Origin: an uncultured Bacillota bacterium
GTDB lineage: Bacteria; Bacillota_I; Bacilli_A; RFN20; CAG-288
Reading direction: 5' to 3'
DNA length: 64,000 nucleotides
Assembly (NCBI GenBank): GCA_949284445.1
Contig: CASDVP010000008.1
Span: 1-64,000 of the forward strand
The notes under the pieces were generated by a model. That model was not told the DNA's origin and ran no database searches. It worked only from the letters and a program-made list of their open reading frames with translations. Below are positions 33,597 to 42,318 of this stretch, one piece after another. A program made the translations under genes and the position numbers. Each line of letters begins with the position of its first letter. Position 1 is the first letter of the stretch.

Positions 33597-35192
33597 ATGC
33601 AAAAGACTGAAAACACTAAAAAGACCAAAGGGATCGAAAAGAAAAAAACGACACGTGCAGTTAATAAGAAAGTTGTAAAAAAAGAAGCAGTAAAGAAAAC
33701 TAAAACAAAGCAAGAAAAAAAGCCTAAAAAAGTTTCTAAAATTGCCAAAGTCGTTGAAGATAAAACTGCTGTTAAATCACCTAAGAAAGGCAAAGCAGCT
33801 CCTTCAGAAGTAAAGAAGAACAAGACTGTTAAAAAATCAGCGGAGAAGAATGATTCTAAAACTAAAAGTAAATCTTTCCAAAAGACAAAAACCGCAAAAG
33901 CAGTCAAGGTGGTTGATGATGCTAAAGATGCAGAGCCTGAAGTGATCGAAAATGTTCAAGTAGTGCCAAAAGCTAATGCTTCAGACAAAAATCAAAAAAA
34001 GGCTAAAGCTACTAATGTTATGCAATTAGCTAAAAATAACATGGAATTGATGTCTTTAGATGATATTAAACAGATGATTTTAGCTAAGCACAAAAAAAGT
34101 GGTGAACCAGTCACTAATGAGGAATTAGATAAATATACTGCTCATTTACAATTGAGCGATGATGCTTTTGCTGATCTTCTCTCATTTTTTAACGATAACA
34201 ATTTGATGTTAGAAGATCAATTAAACAATTTAGATAATGAAGATGAACTTCCACCTGTAAATGATGAAATAGATAAAAATGATGAAGATGACGATGATGA
34301 ATTTGATGACGAAGAAGAAACTTATATCGATTATACCGTCACTCAAGACATCAAAAATAATGACCCAGTAAAACAATACTTGCATAAAATCGGTGCTTAT
34401 CAAGTTCTGAAAAGTAAAGACGAAGAAGTCGAATTGGCTAAACGTGTTTTGGAAGGCGATGAAGATGCTAAAGATGAACTGATTCAATGCAATTTAAAAT
34501 TAGTTGTTTCCATCGCTAAACACTATGTGAATAGAGGCATGGATTTTTTGGATTTGATCCAAGAAGGAAATCTCGGCTTGATCAAAGCAGTTTCAAAATT
34601 TGATTATACCCGTGGTTTTAAATTCTCTACTTATGCTACTTGGTGGATCAGACAAGCCATCACTCGTGCGTTAGCGGATCAAGCTCGTACGATTCGTATT
34701 CCTGTTCATATGGTCGAAACCATCAATAAGATCACTCGTGCTCAAAGAAAACTTGTTCAAAAATTAAATCGTGACCCGACCGCTGAAGAAATCTCTGAAG
34801 AATTAGGTGGTGTTTTACCTGCGTGGAGAATTCGTGAAATACAACAAATCGCTTTGGATCCTTTGTCATTAGAAAAACCTGTCGGTGAAGAAGAAGACTC
34901 ACACGTCGGAGATTTTATTGAGGATAAAGACAATATTTCTCCATATGAATATGCTAACAGATCGATGGAGACCGAAAGAATAAATGAAGTGTTAGCTCAG
35001 CTGACTGATAGGGAGGCTCGTGTCATACGTCTTCGTTATGGTTTAGAAGATGGTAGAACGCATACTCTTGAAGAAGTCGGCAAAGAATTCAATGTTACTA
35101 GAGAGCGTATCAGACAGATAGAAGCTAAAGCTTTGAAGAAATTACGTCATCCAGCTAGAGCTAAATTATTGAGGGACTTCCATAACGATTAA
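33597..35192 (+). CDS. rpoD: Primary sigma factor
   Basis: A 531-residue housekeeping sigma factor. Residues 1-~130 are an unusual Lys/Thr/Ala-rich tail, followed by a region 1.1-like helical part, an acidic stretch (~220-240), region 1.2 ([11 protein letters not shown]), region 2 ([35 protein letters not shown]), region 3 ([13 protein letters not shown]) and region 4 ([29 protein letters not shown]). It directs RNA polymerase to TTGACA/TATAAT promoters, several of which are visible in this window. GGAGG precedes ATG 33597; the in-frame start 48 bases earlier is less likely. Confidence 0.96.
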   Translation: MQKTENTKKTKGIEKKKTTRAVNKKVVKKEAVKKTKTKQEKKPKKVSKIAKVVEDKTAVKSPKKGKAAPSEVKKNKTVKKSAEKNDSKTKSKSFQKTKTAKAVKVVDDAKDAEPEVIENVQVVPKANASDKNQKKAKATNVMQLAKNNMELMSLDDIKQMILAKHKKSGEPVTNEELDKYTAHLQLSDDAFADLLSFFNDNNLMLEDQLNNLDNEDELPPVNDEIDKNDEDDDDEFDDEEETYIDYTVTQDIKNNDPVKQYLHKIGAYQVLKSKDEEVELAKRVLEGDEDAKDELIQCNLKLVVSIAKHYVNRGMDFLDLIQEGNLGLIKAVSKFDYTRGFKFSTYATWWIRQAITRALADQARTIRIPVHMVETINKITRAQRKLVQKLNRDPTAEEISEELGGVLPAWRIREIQQIALDPLSLEKPVGEEEDSHVGDFIEDKDNISPYEYANRSMETERINEVLAQLTDREARVIRLRYGLEDGRTHTLEEVGKEFNVTRERIRQIEAKALKKLRHPARAKLLRDFHND

Positions 35193-35205
35193 GTTATCTG
35201 AGCGC

Positions 35206-35847
35206 TTGAAGAAAGCCTGTCAATTTGTGAGTGATAAAGCTGTGGTCTTAGATGTAGGTGCAGACCACGGCTTTTGTGCTTTATATTTATCTGAAAACGG
35301 TCATAAAGTCTACGCTTCTGAGGTCAAGCAAGGACCATTTGAAATTTTAAAAACAAACCTTAAAAAGTATGGAAGCAATAGACATATTGAACCTCTATTG
35401 ATGGATGGCTTAGATAAATTGCCACCAAATGTTGATACTGTATTAATTTTAGGGATGGGCGGAAAAACTATCTTCGATATTTTAAAAAGGGCTGAGAACA
35501 AACTGTCTCAGTTGACTGACATCATCATCGAACCACAAAGCGATTTTAAAAAGCCGATCAGTTATTTGCTAAAACAGCATTTCTTTAATATAGATGGCTG
35601 CTACATTTATGAAAAACATTATTATCCAATATTGCGCTTCACTAAAGGTGAGACTGATAATATCAGCAAATATGCCATTGAATTCGGTCCGGTGCCTTAT
35701 AATAAACGTGATCCTCTTCTCTACCAATACCTTAAAGAGAAACAAAATATGATAGACTCGCTTCCAGAAAATATTCGATTATTGTACGAAAACGAAGCTA
35801 AAAAATTGAGGTTAATCATTCATGACTTTGAAACAGTTGATCGCTAA
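35206..35847 (+). CDS. trmK: tRNA (adenine-N1) methyltransferase TrmK
   Basis: A 213-residue SAM methyltransferase of the TrmK (YqfN) family: VVLDVGADHGFCALYL (SAM motif I), LILGMGGKTIFDIL, IIEPQS. It methylates A22 of tRNA. The first standard start is TTG 35206, but six more in-frame codons upstream (from ATT 35188) encode I-K-L-S-E-R, matching the conserved KLSKRL start of the family. No ATG, GTG or TTG precedes them before an in-frame stop, so an ATT start overlapping the rpoD stop is plausible. GAGGG (35171-35175) is 12 nt before that ATT. Confidence 0.88.
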   Translation: MKKACQFVSDKAVVLDVGADHGFCALYLSENGHKVYASEVKQGPFEILKTNLKKYGSNRHIEPLLMDGLDKLPPNVDTVLILGMGGKTIFDILKRAENKLSQLTDIIIEPQSDFKKPISYLLKQHFFNIDGCYIYEKHYYPILRFTKGETDNISKYAIEFGPVPYNKRDPLLYQYLKEKQNMIDSLPENIRLLYENEAKKLRLIIHDFETVDR

Positions 35848-36613
35848 ATTAGCTAAATTTTATCCATTAAAATCGCAAGAATGTTGGGATTTTTCAGGTT
35901 ATCAAACCGGTGATAAAACTGACCATGAAATTAAAAAGATACTTCTAGCTTTAGATTTTACAGAAGCAGTTTTACCTTTTGCTTTAGAATTTCAACCTGA
36001 TTTGATCATCACTCACCATCCATTTCTCTTCGGTAAAATGAAACAGGTATTACTTTCAGATCCTCTTAAGTCCAAATTGAATGATAAAATCAATTCTATC
36101 TTACACTGTCCTATATATTCTTATCATACAAACTATGATAAAGCTCTTTATGGAATGAATCATTTGTTATTAAACGCGATGAATTTTAAAGACATCAAAC
36201 CTGTTTCAGATTCTTTTTTATGGACAGCAAAGACTGAACAACCTATTTCTTATGAAGAATTAGTCGATAGATTTATGAAATTTTCTGGCTTCGATTATCT
36301 GATGGGTTTACATAATAATTCAAAGTTAATACAGACGATTGGCTTTGTTGCCGGCAGTGGTTCTTCTGAATTTATGAAAGCTATTGAACTTGGTGTTGAT
36401 TGCTTTATCACTGGTGATTGTCCACATCATGTCCGTCTAGATATGAATAGATATAAGATGAACTATATCGAAGTCCCACATGAGATTGAAGAAAAAGGAT
36501 TTCTGATAGGAATGTCTCAAACATTGCATAAGATTAATAGTGAATTTGCGATCAAAAAAATTGAATTCGAACAGCCATTCAAATTGATAGGAGTTAAACA
36601 TGGGCATAAATAA
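35822..36613 (+). CDS. Nif3/YqfO-family metal-binding protein
   Basis: A 263-residue Nif3-like protein: LALDFTEAVLPFA, metal ligands in ITHHPFLF, SYHTNYDKALYGMNHLL, and GDCPHHVRLDM plus a final VPHEIEEKGFL. It is the short form without the YqfO middle domain. The family is annotated as GTP cyclohydrolase 1 type 2 in places, but its function is unsettled. TTGAGGT precedes the ATG, which overlaps trmK, the Bacillus order (rpoD-trmK-nif3-ispH). Confidence 0.88.
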   Translation: MTLKQLIAKLAKFYPLKSQECWDFSGYQTGDKTDHEIKKILLALDFTEAVLPFALEFQPDLIITHHPFLFGKMKQVLLSDPLKSKLNDKINSILHCPIYSYHTNYDKALYGMNHLLLNAMNFKDIKPVSDSFLWTAKTEQPISYEELVDRFMKFSGFDYLMGLHNNSKLIQTIGFVAGSGSSEFMKAIELGVDCFITGDCPHHVRLDMNRYKMNYIEVPHEIEEKGFLIGMSQTLHKINSEFAIKKIEFEQPFKLIGVKHGHK

Positions 36614-37433
36614 TAGTGATAATGATGAAAAAGAATTTGAAGAATATGTTAAAAAAGTTGATGGTTCTATTTCTTCAAAAACCAATCTCGAAAAACTAAA
36701 ACAATATCACGATAATCCATCGATCGAATTACGAAATGATATTGTTGTAGATAATTTAGGACTTGTTATAACCATAGCCAAAGAATATGCAAATTCAAAC
36801 CATGTTGAAATCATGGATTTGATCCAAGAAGGGTCCCTTGGTTTGATGAATGCTGTTGAAGATTTTGATATTAATAAAGGCTTTGCTTTTTCTACCTTCG
36901 CAACACCTTATATCAAAAATTCTATACGTGCATATCTTTCTAAACATTCGCATTTAATCACCATTCCCTCATGGGTTCAGGCCAAAAAAAGAAAAATTCA
37001 AGCTGCGATTGATGCCCTAACTGTTTCGCTAGAACGCAAACCGACAAATCAAGAAATAGTTGATTATTTGAAAGATGGTACCACTTCTGATGAAATCGAT
37101 AACTTGCTTTCATATAATAAAGATGTTTACTCACTAGATTATAATTTATCTAATAATAGCGATGATAAATTATCACTATATGATTTGATCGCAGATGATA
37201 GTTGTTCCCCGTCAGAACTAGCTCTTATCAAAGAAAAAAAAGAAATTTTAAAAGAAGCTATCGATGTCCTTCCAGAACGTTCTAAAGAAATATTGTTAGC
37301 TCGCAATTCTGAAAATGATCAAAAAACATTAAAAGAATTAGCCAAAAAATATAATTTATCCAATGAGCGTATAAGACAGCTAGAAGTCAGTGCGAAACAT
37401 GCAGTAATAAATTACCTTAAAGAACATCTCTGA
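36600..37433 (+). CDS. Second sigma-70 family factor
   Basis: A 277-residue sigma factor with regions 2 (NLGLVITIAKEYA, IMDLIQEGSLGLMNAVEDFD, FSTFATPYIKNSIRAYL), 3 (ITIPSWVQAKKRKI) and 4 (TLKELAKKYNLSNERIRQLE). It lacks region 1.1 and is the size of alternative factors (group 2/3). The promoter-contacting region 2.4 differs from RpoD, so a different -10 element is likely. Its target genes are not evident. It starts within the end of nif3 with AGGAG upstream, and its 3' end overlaps ispH on the other strand by 17 bases. Confidence 0.88.
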   Translation: MGINNSDNDEKEFEEYVKKVDGSISSKTNLEKLKQYHDNPSIELRNDIVVDNLGLVITIAKEYANSNHVEIMDLIQEGSLGLMNAVEDFDINKGFAFSTFATPYIKNSIRAYLSKHSHLITIPSWVQAKKRKIQAAIDALTVSLERKPTNQEIVDYLKDGTTSDEIDNLLSYNKDVYSLDYNLSNNSDDKLSLYDLIADDSCSPSELALIKEKKEILKEAIDVLPERSKEILLARNSENDQKTLKELAKKYNLSNERIRQLEVSAKHAVINYLKEHL

Positions 37434-38268
37434 GCTTTTGAGCTAGAGCTTCTACTTCAGATTTAGATGCACTAGTTGCCGATGTGATGTAAATGTCTTT
37501 ACCATATAATTCGTCAAGTTTTAGATCATCAATTTTTAGTGTAATCGTAATTCCAATACTTGGATATTTTCTTTTGATCGCTTGATAAATTTCATTAGCA
37601 TTAGATGAAGTGGTATCACCGGCAACGATGACATAACCTTTTTCTGGTTTTATTGTTTTGAGAAATTTGATGCTTTGTAAATAACGGTCACGATAAAATG
37701 GGCAAATATCAAATGAAATAACTTTGTGTTCTTTTAGCAACATATTTTTCACTTCTTCAACTATTTTTTCTGAGATTGTAGTCTGGGGTATTAAATATAC
37801 AGTTGAAAGCAGTTTCATATTTTTCAGCTGCTGCGAGATTTTGCTAGTTGAATCCAATAAAATCAGCTCGGGAAAGTGCGATATAAAACCGATTGTCTCT
37901 TGATGTTTTGGCTTTCCTATAAAAATAAAAGAAGCCTCTTGTTTGATCAATTTATTTAAATCCTGATATCTTTTTTTGATCAGAGGACAGGTGGCATCTA
38001 TCAATTCTGCACTGTTTTTGTACTTTATTTCATCTTCTATTTTGTGACCATGTGCTGAAAAGACTATTATCGAGTCAGATGGTATTTTTGTCTTATCTGT
38101 TATCAATTCACTATTTGTGTCTTTTAAAATTTGATCATTAGCAATCGTGTTATGAATCAGTGGATGCGTCAAAAATATCTTCCTATTCTTTTTCGCAGCT
38201 TGATAGATTACTTTAATCGCTGTTTCTACGCCAAAACAATAACCATAATCACTTATAATTTTAACCAT
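37417..38268 (-). CDS. ispH: 4-hydroxy-3-methylbut-2-enyl diphosphate reductase
   Basis: A 283-residue IspH/LytB. The three Fe-S cysteines are in GYCFGVETA, LIDATCPLI and SFDICPFY; THPLIHN, FSAHG, PQTT and SATSASKSEV (the family's GAST region, altered) are also visible. It makes IPP and DMAPP in the last step of the MEP pathway; ispG is also in this window. No Shine-Dalgarno precedes the ATG. In Bacillus ispH follows nif3 on the same strand; here it is inverted behind an added sigma gene. Confidence 0.93.
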   Translation of the reverse strand: MVKIISDYGYCFGVETAIKVIYQAAKKNRKIFLTHPLIHNTIANDQILKDTNSELITDKTKIPSDSIIVFSAHGHKIEDEIKYKNSAELIDATCPLIKKRYQDLNKLIKQEASFIFIGKPKHQETIGFISHFPELILLDSTSKISQQLKNMKLLSTVYLIPQTTISEKIVEEVKNMLLKEHKVISFDICPFYRDRYLQSIKFLKTIKPEKGYVIVAGDTTSSNANEIYQAIKRKYPSIGITITLKIDDLKLDELYGKDIYITSATSASKSEVEALAQKLRDVL

Positions 38269-38330
38269 AATAAATAATTTTTTTATATAATAATATAGTA
38301 TATATAAAGTATATCAAAGGAGTGCTAAAA

Positions 38331-38840
38331 ATGGATTACACAAAATATATCGGCATCACTGAAGATTTTCCTAAGAAAGGTATTTCATTTAAAGATATTT
38401 CTCCGTTATTAAGAGATTCGAATGCCTTTCACTCTTGTATTGATGATTTGGCTAGATTAGCGGAAGAATATAAGCCTGATATCATTTGTGGACCTGAATC
38501 ACGTGCTTTTATTTTTGGATCCGCCTTAGCCTATAAAATGGGAATCGGTTTTGTCATGGCCAGAAAAGCTGGTAAATTGCCTGGTGAAGTCTATCAAGTC
38601 AGCTATCAATTAGAATATGGCACGGCCTCTTTAGCTATTCCTAAGCATTCTTTTAAGGAAGGACAAAGAGTGCTTTTAGTAGATGATTTAATGGCAACTG
38701 GTGGCACTTTTTCAGCTTTAAAAGACCTCGTTAAGATGGCTGGAGGAGATCCTGTCGGTGCCTTGACTGTTATCAATTTGAAAGATTTAAGCGGAGCTAA
38801 AACTTGTGGGCTTAAATGCTCTACTCTTTTAGATTTATAA
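38331..38840 (+). CDS. apt: Adenine phosphoribosyltransferase
   Basis: A 169-residue APRT: YIGITEDFPKKGISFKDISPLL at the start in part, GPESRAFIFGSALAYKMGIGF, and the PRPP-binding motif VLLVDDLMATGGT. It salvages adenine to AMP. AAAGGAG precedes the ATG; the spacer to ispH (62 bp) is AT-rich and likely holds promoters for both directions. It lies directly before rel, as in Bacilli. Confidence 0.96.
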   Translation: MDYTKYIGITEDFPKKGISFKDISPLLRDSNAFHSCIDDLARLAEEYKPDIICGPESRAFIFGSALAYKMGIGFVMARKAGKLPGEVYQVSYQLEYGTASLAIPKHSFKEGQRVLLVDDLMATGGTFSALKDLVKMAGGDPVGALTVINLKDLSGAKTCGLKCSTLLDL

Positions 38841-38843
38841 AAT

Positions 38844-41054
38844 ATGGAAATCACCAACCACATCGCTACTTTTGCAGAATTAAAAGATGTATATCAGACA
38901 TATATCACTGATCCACATGACCAAGCTTTGATTGAAAAAGCTTATAATTTTGCTGAAAAAAAACACGCCGGACAAGTCAGAAAATCAGGCGATCCCTATA
39001 TTACCCATTGTTTGGGTGTAGCTTTGATATTGGCAAAAATGCATGTGGGCCCGCAGACGATCATCGCAGGTCTTTTGCATGACACCATCGAAGACACTGG
39101 CACCACTAAAGAAGAAATAGTTTCTCTCTTTGGCGATGAAGTCGCGCAGTTAGTGGATGGTTTGACTAAAGTGACTCGATTATCCGATTATAAGAATGTC
39201 GAATTCACTGCTGAAAATCATCGAAAGATATTTGTCGCTATGGCTAAAGACGTTCGTGTGATTATTGTTAAACTTGCCGATCGTCTTCATAATATGAGAA
39301 CGTTGCAATTTCAGCCAGTTGAAAAGCAAAAACGAATTTCAAAAGAAACATTGGATGTTTATGCCCCGATCGCTCACCGGTTAGGTTTATATCAAATTCA
39401 GACAGAATTAGAAGATACTTCTTTATATTATCTTGAGCCCGATAAATATGCTGAAATCGAAAATAAATTGAATACTTTGATCGTTGATGCTAAACAGGCT
39501 TTAGATAAATTGAAAAATGAATTGATCAATATTCTTACACCTACAAAAATTTCATTTGAAATAAAAGATCGTGTTAAATCGATTTATTCAATTTACAAAA
39601 AAATGTATTTAAAGAATTATTCTTTTGAACAGATTTATGACATCATGGCTCTAAGAATAATCACTGAAACTGAGCAAAATTGTTACGAACTGTTAGGCTA
39701 CGTCCACGCAAATTTTAAGCCTGTTCCTGGAAGGTTTAAAGACTATATCGCTATGCCTAAACCCAACATGTACCAATCATTACACACCACTATCGTCACT
39801 GATACTGGGCATTTTTTTGAAATACAAATACGTACTAAAAAGATGGATGAATTAGCTGAATCAGGTGTTGCAGCTCACTGGAGATACAAGGAAGGAACTT
39901 CTTACGATCCTAAAAAAGAACAGATGGAAATCGAAAACCAATTGCATTGGTTTAAAGATTTTGTATCGATGTCACACGAGGAAGCTAATAGCGAACAGAA
40001 TGCCAAAGACTATGTCGAGACACTCTCTCATGATATCTTTGATGCCAACGTTTATGTCTTCACACCTAAAGGAAATGTCATCTGTCTCACTAATGGTTCG
40101 ACTCCGATTGACTTTGCTTACCGAATCCATTCTGATATCGGAGAACATTTAGTAGGTGCTAAAGTTAACAATATCTTGGTTCCTATTTCAACACCTTTAA
40201 AGACTGGTGATATTGTCGAAGTTATCACCAGTAAAAATGGATGCCCGAATTCTCAATGGCTTAATATTGCAAAGACCAATTTTGCTAAAAATAAAATTCG
40301 TAAATTTTTGGTTAAGCAAAACGCGGATTATGTGCGTGAAGATAATATCAAGAAAGGGCGTCAGGCTTTAATCGATGCTTTGCGAGAGCGTAAATTACAG
40401 ATCGATATAAATAAAGTTGTGACGAAAAAAGTTCTCGACCATTTCCGTGTTCAAAACGCTGATGATTTATTCAACCTCATCGGCAATCGAAATGTTTTGC
40501 CTTTTCAGATCATTGATGTTTCTGAAGCCGTGGAATATTCAGCTAGACCCTCTGCTGAACAAATGGCTGAACAGATCAACAAGAAGAAGATCAAAAAGAA
40601 CACCAATGATGCTGTGATTTTGGAAAATGGTGATCCTATTTTGACCAATTTAGCTGCTTGTTGTCTTCCTATACCAGGAGATGAAATAATCGGCTTTGTC
40701 TCGACTGGTCAAGGTGTAAAAGTGCATCGTGCTGATTGCCCAAACATCAAGAAAGCTGATAAAAGTCGCCTGATCATGGTGAAATGGAATTCGAATAGCG
40801 TTAAACAGCGTTTATATCCTGTTGATCTTGCTGTTCAATGTCATGATCGTGGTGGATTACTGATAGAAATTTTAAATGCGCTTAATGCACAGAATGCTCA
40901 AATTTATAAAGTTAATGCTAAATTACATCCATCAAACAATACGACTACTATCACTATGACAATCTTAGTTAAAGATATCGATACATTGAATCATTATATA
41001 AATGTCATAAGTTCAGTGAAATCTGTTTATCGCGTCGATAGGACAAATCATTAG
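38844..41054 (+). CDS. rel: Bifunctional (p)ppGpp synthetase/hydrolase
   Basis: A 736-residue long RSH protein: HD hydrolase domain (LLHDTIEDT, residues ~50-200), synthetase domain (RVKSIYSIYKKM, GRFKDYIAMPKPNMYQSLHT, ~240-390; the RFKD charge motif is the bifunctional type), TGS (~395-455, VYVFTPKGNVICL), a helical/zinc-finger part (CCLPIPGDEIIGF) and a C-terminal ACT domain. It controls the stringent response on the ribosome. No Shine-Dalgarno is seen; the ATG is three bases after the apt stop. Confidence 0.96.
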   Translation: MEITNHIATFAELKDVYQTYITDPHDQALIEKAYNFAEKKHAGQVRKSGDPYITHCLGVALILAKMHVGPQTIIAGLLHDTIEDTGTTKEEIVSLFGDEVAQLVDGLTKVTRLSDYKNVEFTAENHRKIFVAMAKDVRVIIVKLADRLHNMRTLQFQPVEKQKRISKETLDVYAPIAHRLGLYQIQTELEDTSLYYLEPDKYAEIENKLNTLIVDAKQALDKLKNELINILTPTKISFEIKDRVKSIYSIYKKMYLKNYSFEQIYDIMALRIITETEQNCYELLGYVHANFKPVPGRFKDYIAMPKPNMYQSLHTTIVTDTGHFFEIQIRTKKMDELAESGVAAHWRYKEGTSYDPKKEQMEIENQLHWFKDFVSMSHEEANSEQNAKDYVETLSHDIFDANVYVFTPKGNVICLTNGSTPIDFAYRIHSDIGEHLVGAKVNNILVPISTPLKTGDIVEVITSKNGCPNSQWLNIAKTNFAKNKIRKFLVKQNADYVREDNIKKGRQALIDALRERKLQIDINKVVTKKVLDHFRVQNADDLFNLIGNRNVLPFQIIDVSEAVEYSARPSAEQMAEQINKKKIKKNTNDAVILENGDPILTNLAACCLPIPGDEIIGFVSTGQGVKVHRADCPNIKKADKSRLIMVKWNSNSVKQRLYPVDLAVQCHDRGGLLIEILNALNAQNAQIYKVNAKLHPSNNTTTITMTILVKDIDTLNHYINVISSVKSVYRVDRTNH

Positions 41055-41065
41055 AGGTAAAAAAT

Positions 41066-42313
41066 ATGGGAAATGAAATCAAACGCCCTAGAGGCACATT
41101 AGATTATTTCGGTAAAGACGAAGAGCTTAAGAACGCATTGAGAAATATTTTGCTTTCTGAAGCCTCTTTATATGGTGCTGATGAAATGTCTGTTCCAATG
41201 TTTGAGGAAAGTCGTCTCTTCCATAGAACGGCAGGCGAAAGTTCTGATATTGTGACTAAAGAGACTTTTGATTTAGAGAAAAAAGGCGATAAAAATTATA
41301 CTTTAAGACCAGAATTCACCGCATCTATCAATCGAGCCATTTTAGAAAACAAGCTTTATACTTCTCCTGATTTGCCATTGAGAGTTTCGTATTTTGGTCC
41401 AGTATTTCGTTATGACCGTCCACAAGCAGGCAGATTAAGAGAGTTCCATCAATTCGGTATTGAATTTGTGGATAATGTTATCGATATCGCTTCTACTTTA
41501 GACGCCTTATTATTGTCTTTGAGAGCTTGTCAAAAGGCTTTAGGAAAAGATATCTTGATAAAATTAAACTTCTTAGGTTCCTTTGCATCACGCGAAAATT
41601 ATAAAAAAGCTCTTTATGAATACTTTAAACCAAAAATTGATTCGATGTGCGATGATTGTAAACGCCGTTTAGAACTCAACCCCTTAAGAATTTTAGATTG
41701 TAAGGTTGAAGCAGACCAAGAAATATGTAAAAATGCCCCAAAAATCGTCGACTACTTAACACAAGAAGATAAAACTGAGTTTGATAAGATTATCGCGGTT
41801 TTAGACGAGATTGGAACCTCTTATCAAATCGATGACGGTTTAGTCCGTGGCCTTGATTATTATACTGGCTTAGTCTGGGAGTTATATGATGAAAGTAACA
41901 CCTCGATCGGTGCTATCGGTGGAGGAGGTAAATATTCTAATCTGATGAAGCAGATCGGTGGACCTGACTTTGAAGGAATCGGTTTTTCATTAGGTGTTGA
42001 ACGCTTGATGCTTTGTTTATCTGAAGGGCAGAAACAGAAGCTTTTAAAAACCAAAGTTACTGATGTCTTTATCATCGATATGATCAAAGATGGAAAGATA
42101 CTTAGAATCGCTGAAAAACTGCGCTCTTCAGGTCTTAAAGTCACATTAGCATCTTATTCTAAAGGTCTAGGAGGTGCGTTTAAAATGGCTGATAGGTTAT
42201 TCGCTAAATATGTCATTTTAAACGACCAGGATGGCTTGAAACTCAAGAATATGCAGACGCGTGAACAGATCGATATGAACGAAGAAGAAATATTTAATTT
42301 ATTAAAGAGGTAA
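41066..42313 (+). CDS. hisS: Histidyl-tRNA synthetase
   Basis: A 415-residue class II HisRS: RGTLDYF, FEESRLFHRTAGESSDIV, YTLRPEFTASINRAI, FRYDRPQAGRLREFHQFGIE (motif 2), the histidine motif LVRGLDYYTGLVWEL and motif 3 IGFSLGVERLML, followed by the anticodon-binding domain. AGAGGT precedes the ATG. hisS-aspS order is conserved in Bacilli. Confidence 0.96.
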   Translation: MGNEIKRPRGTLDYFGKDEELKNALRNILLSEASLYGADEMSVPMFEESRLFHRTAGESSDIVTKETFDLEKKGDKNYTLRPEFTASINRAILENKLYTSPDLPLRVSYFGPVFRYDRPQAGRLREFHQFGIEFVDNVIDIASTLDALLLSLRACQKALGKDILIKLNFLGSFASRENYKKALYEYFKPKIDSMCDDCKRRLELNPLRILDCKVEADQEICKNAPKIVDYLTQEDKTEFDKIIAVLDEIGTSYQIDDGLVRGLDYYTGLVWELYDESNTSIGAIGGGGKYSNLMKQIGGPDFEGIGFSLGVERLMLCLSEGQKQKLLKTKVTDVFIIDMIKDGKILRIAEKLRSSGLKVTLASYSKGLGGAFKMADRLFAKYVILNDQDGLKLKNMQTREQIDMNEEEIFNLLKR

Positions 42314-42318
42314 TAGTT

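Noticed and set aside
33413..33907. Open frame of 164 codons on the minus strand over the rpoD 5' end
   Set aside because: The Phe/Leu/Val-rich product is the mirror of the Lys-rich rpoD tail; no ribosome binding site was seen.
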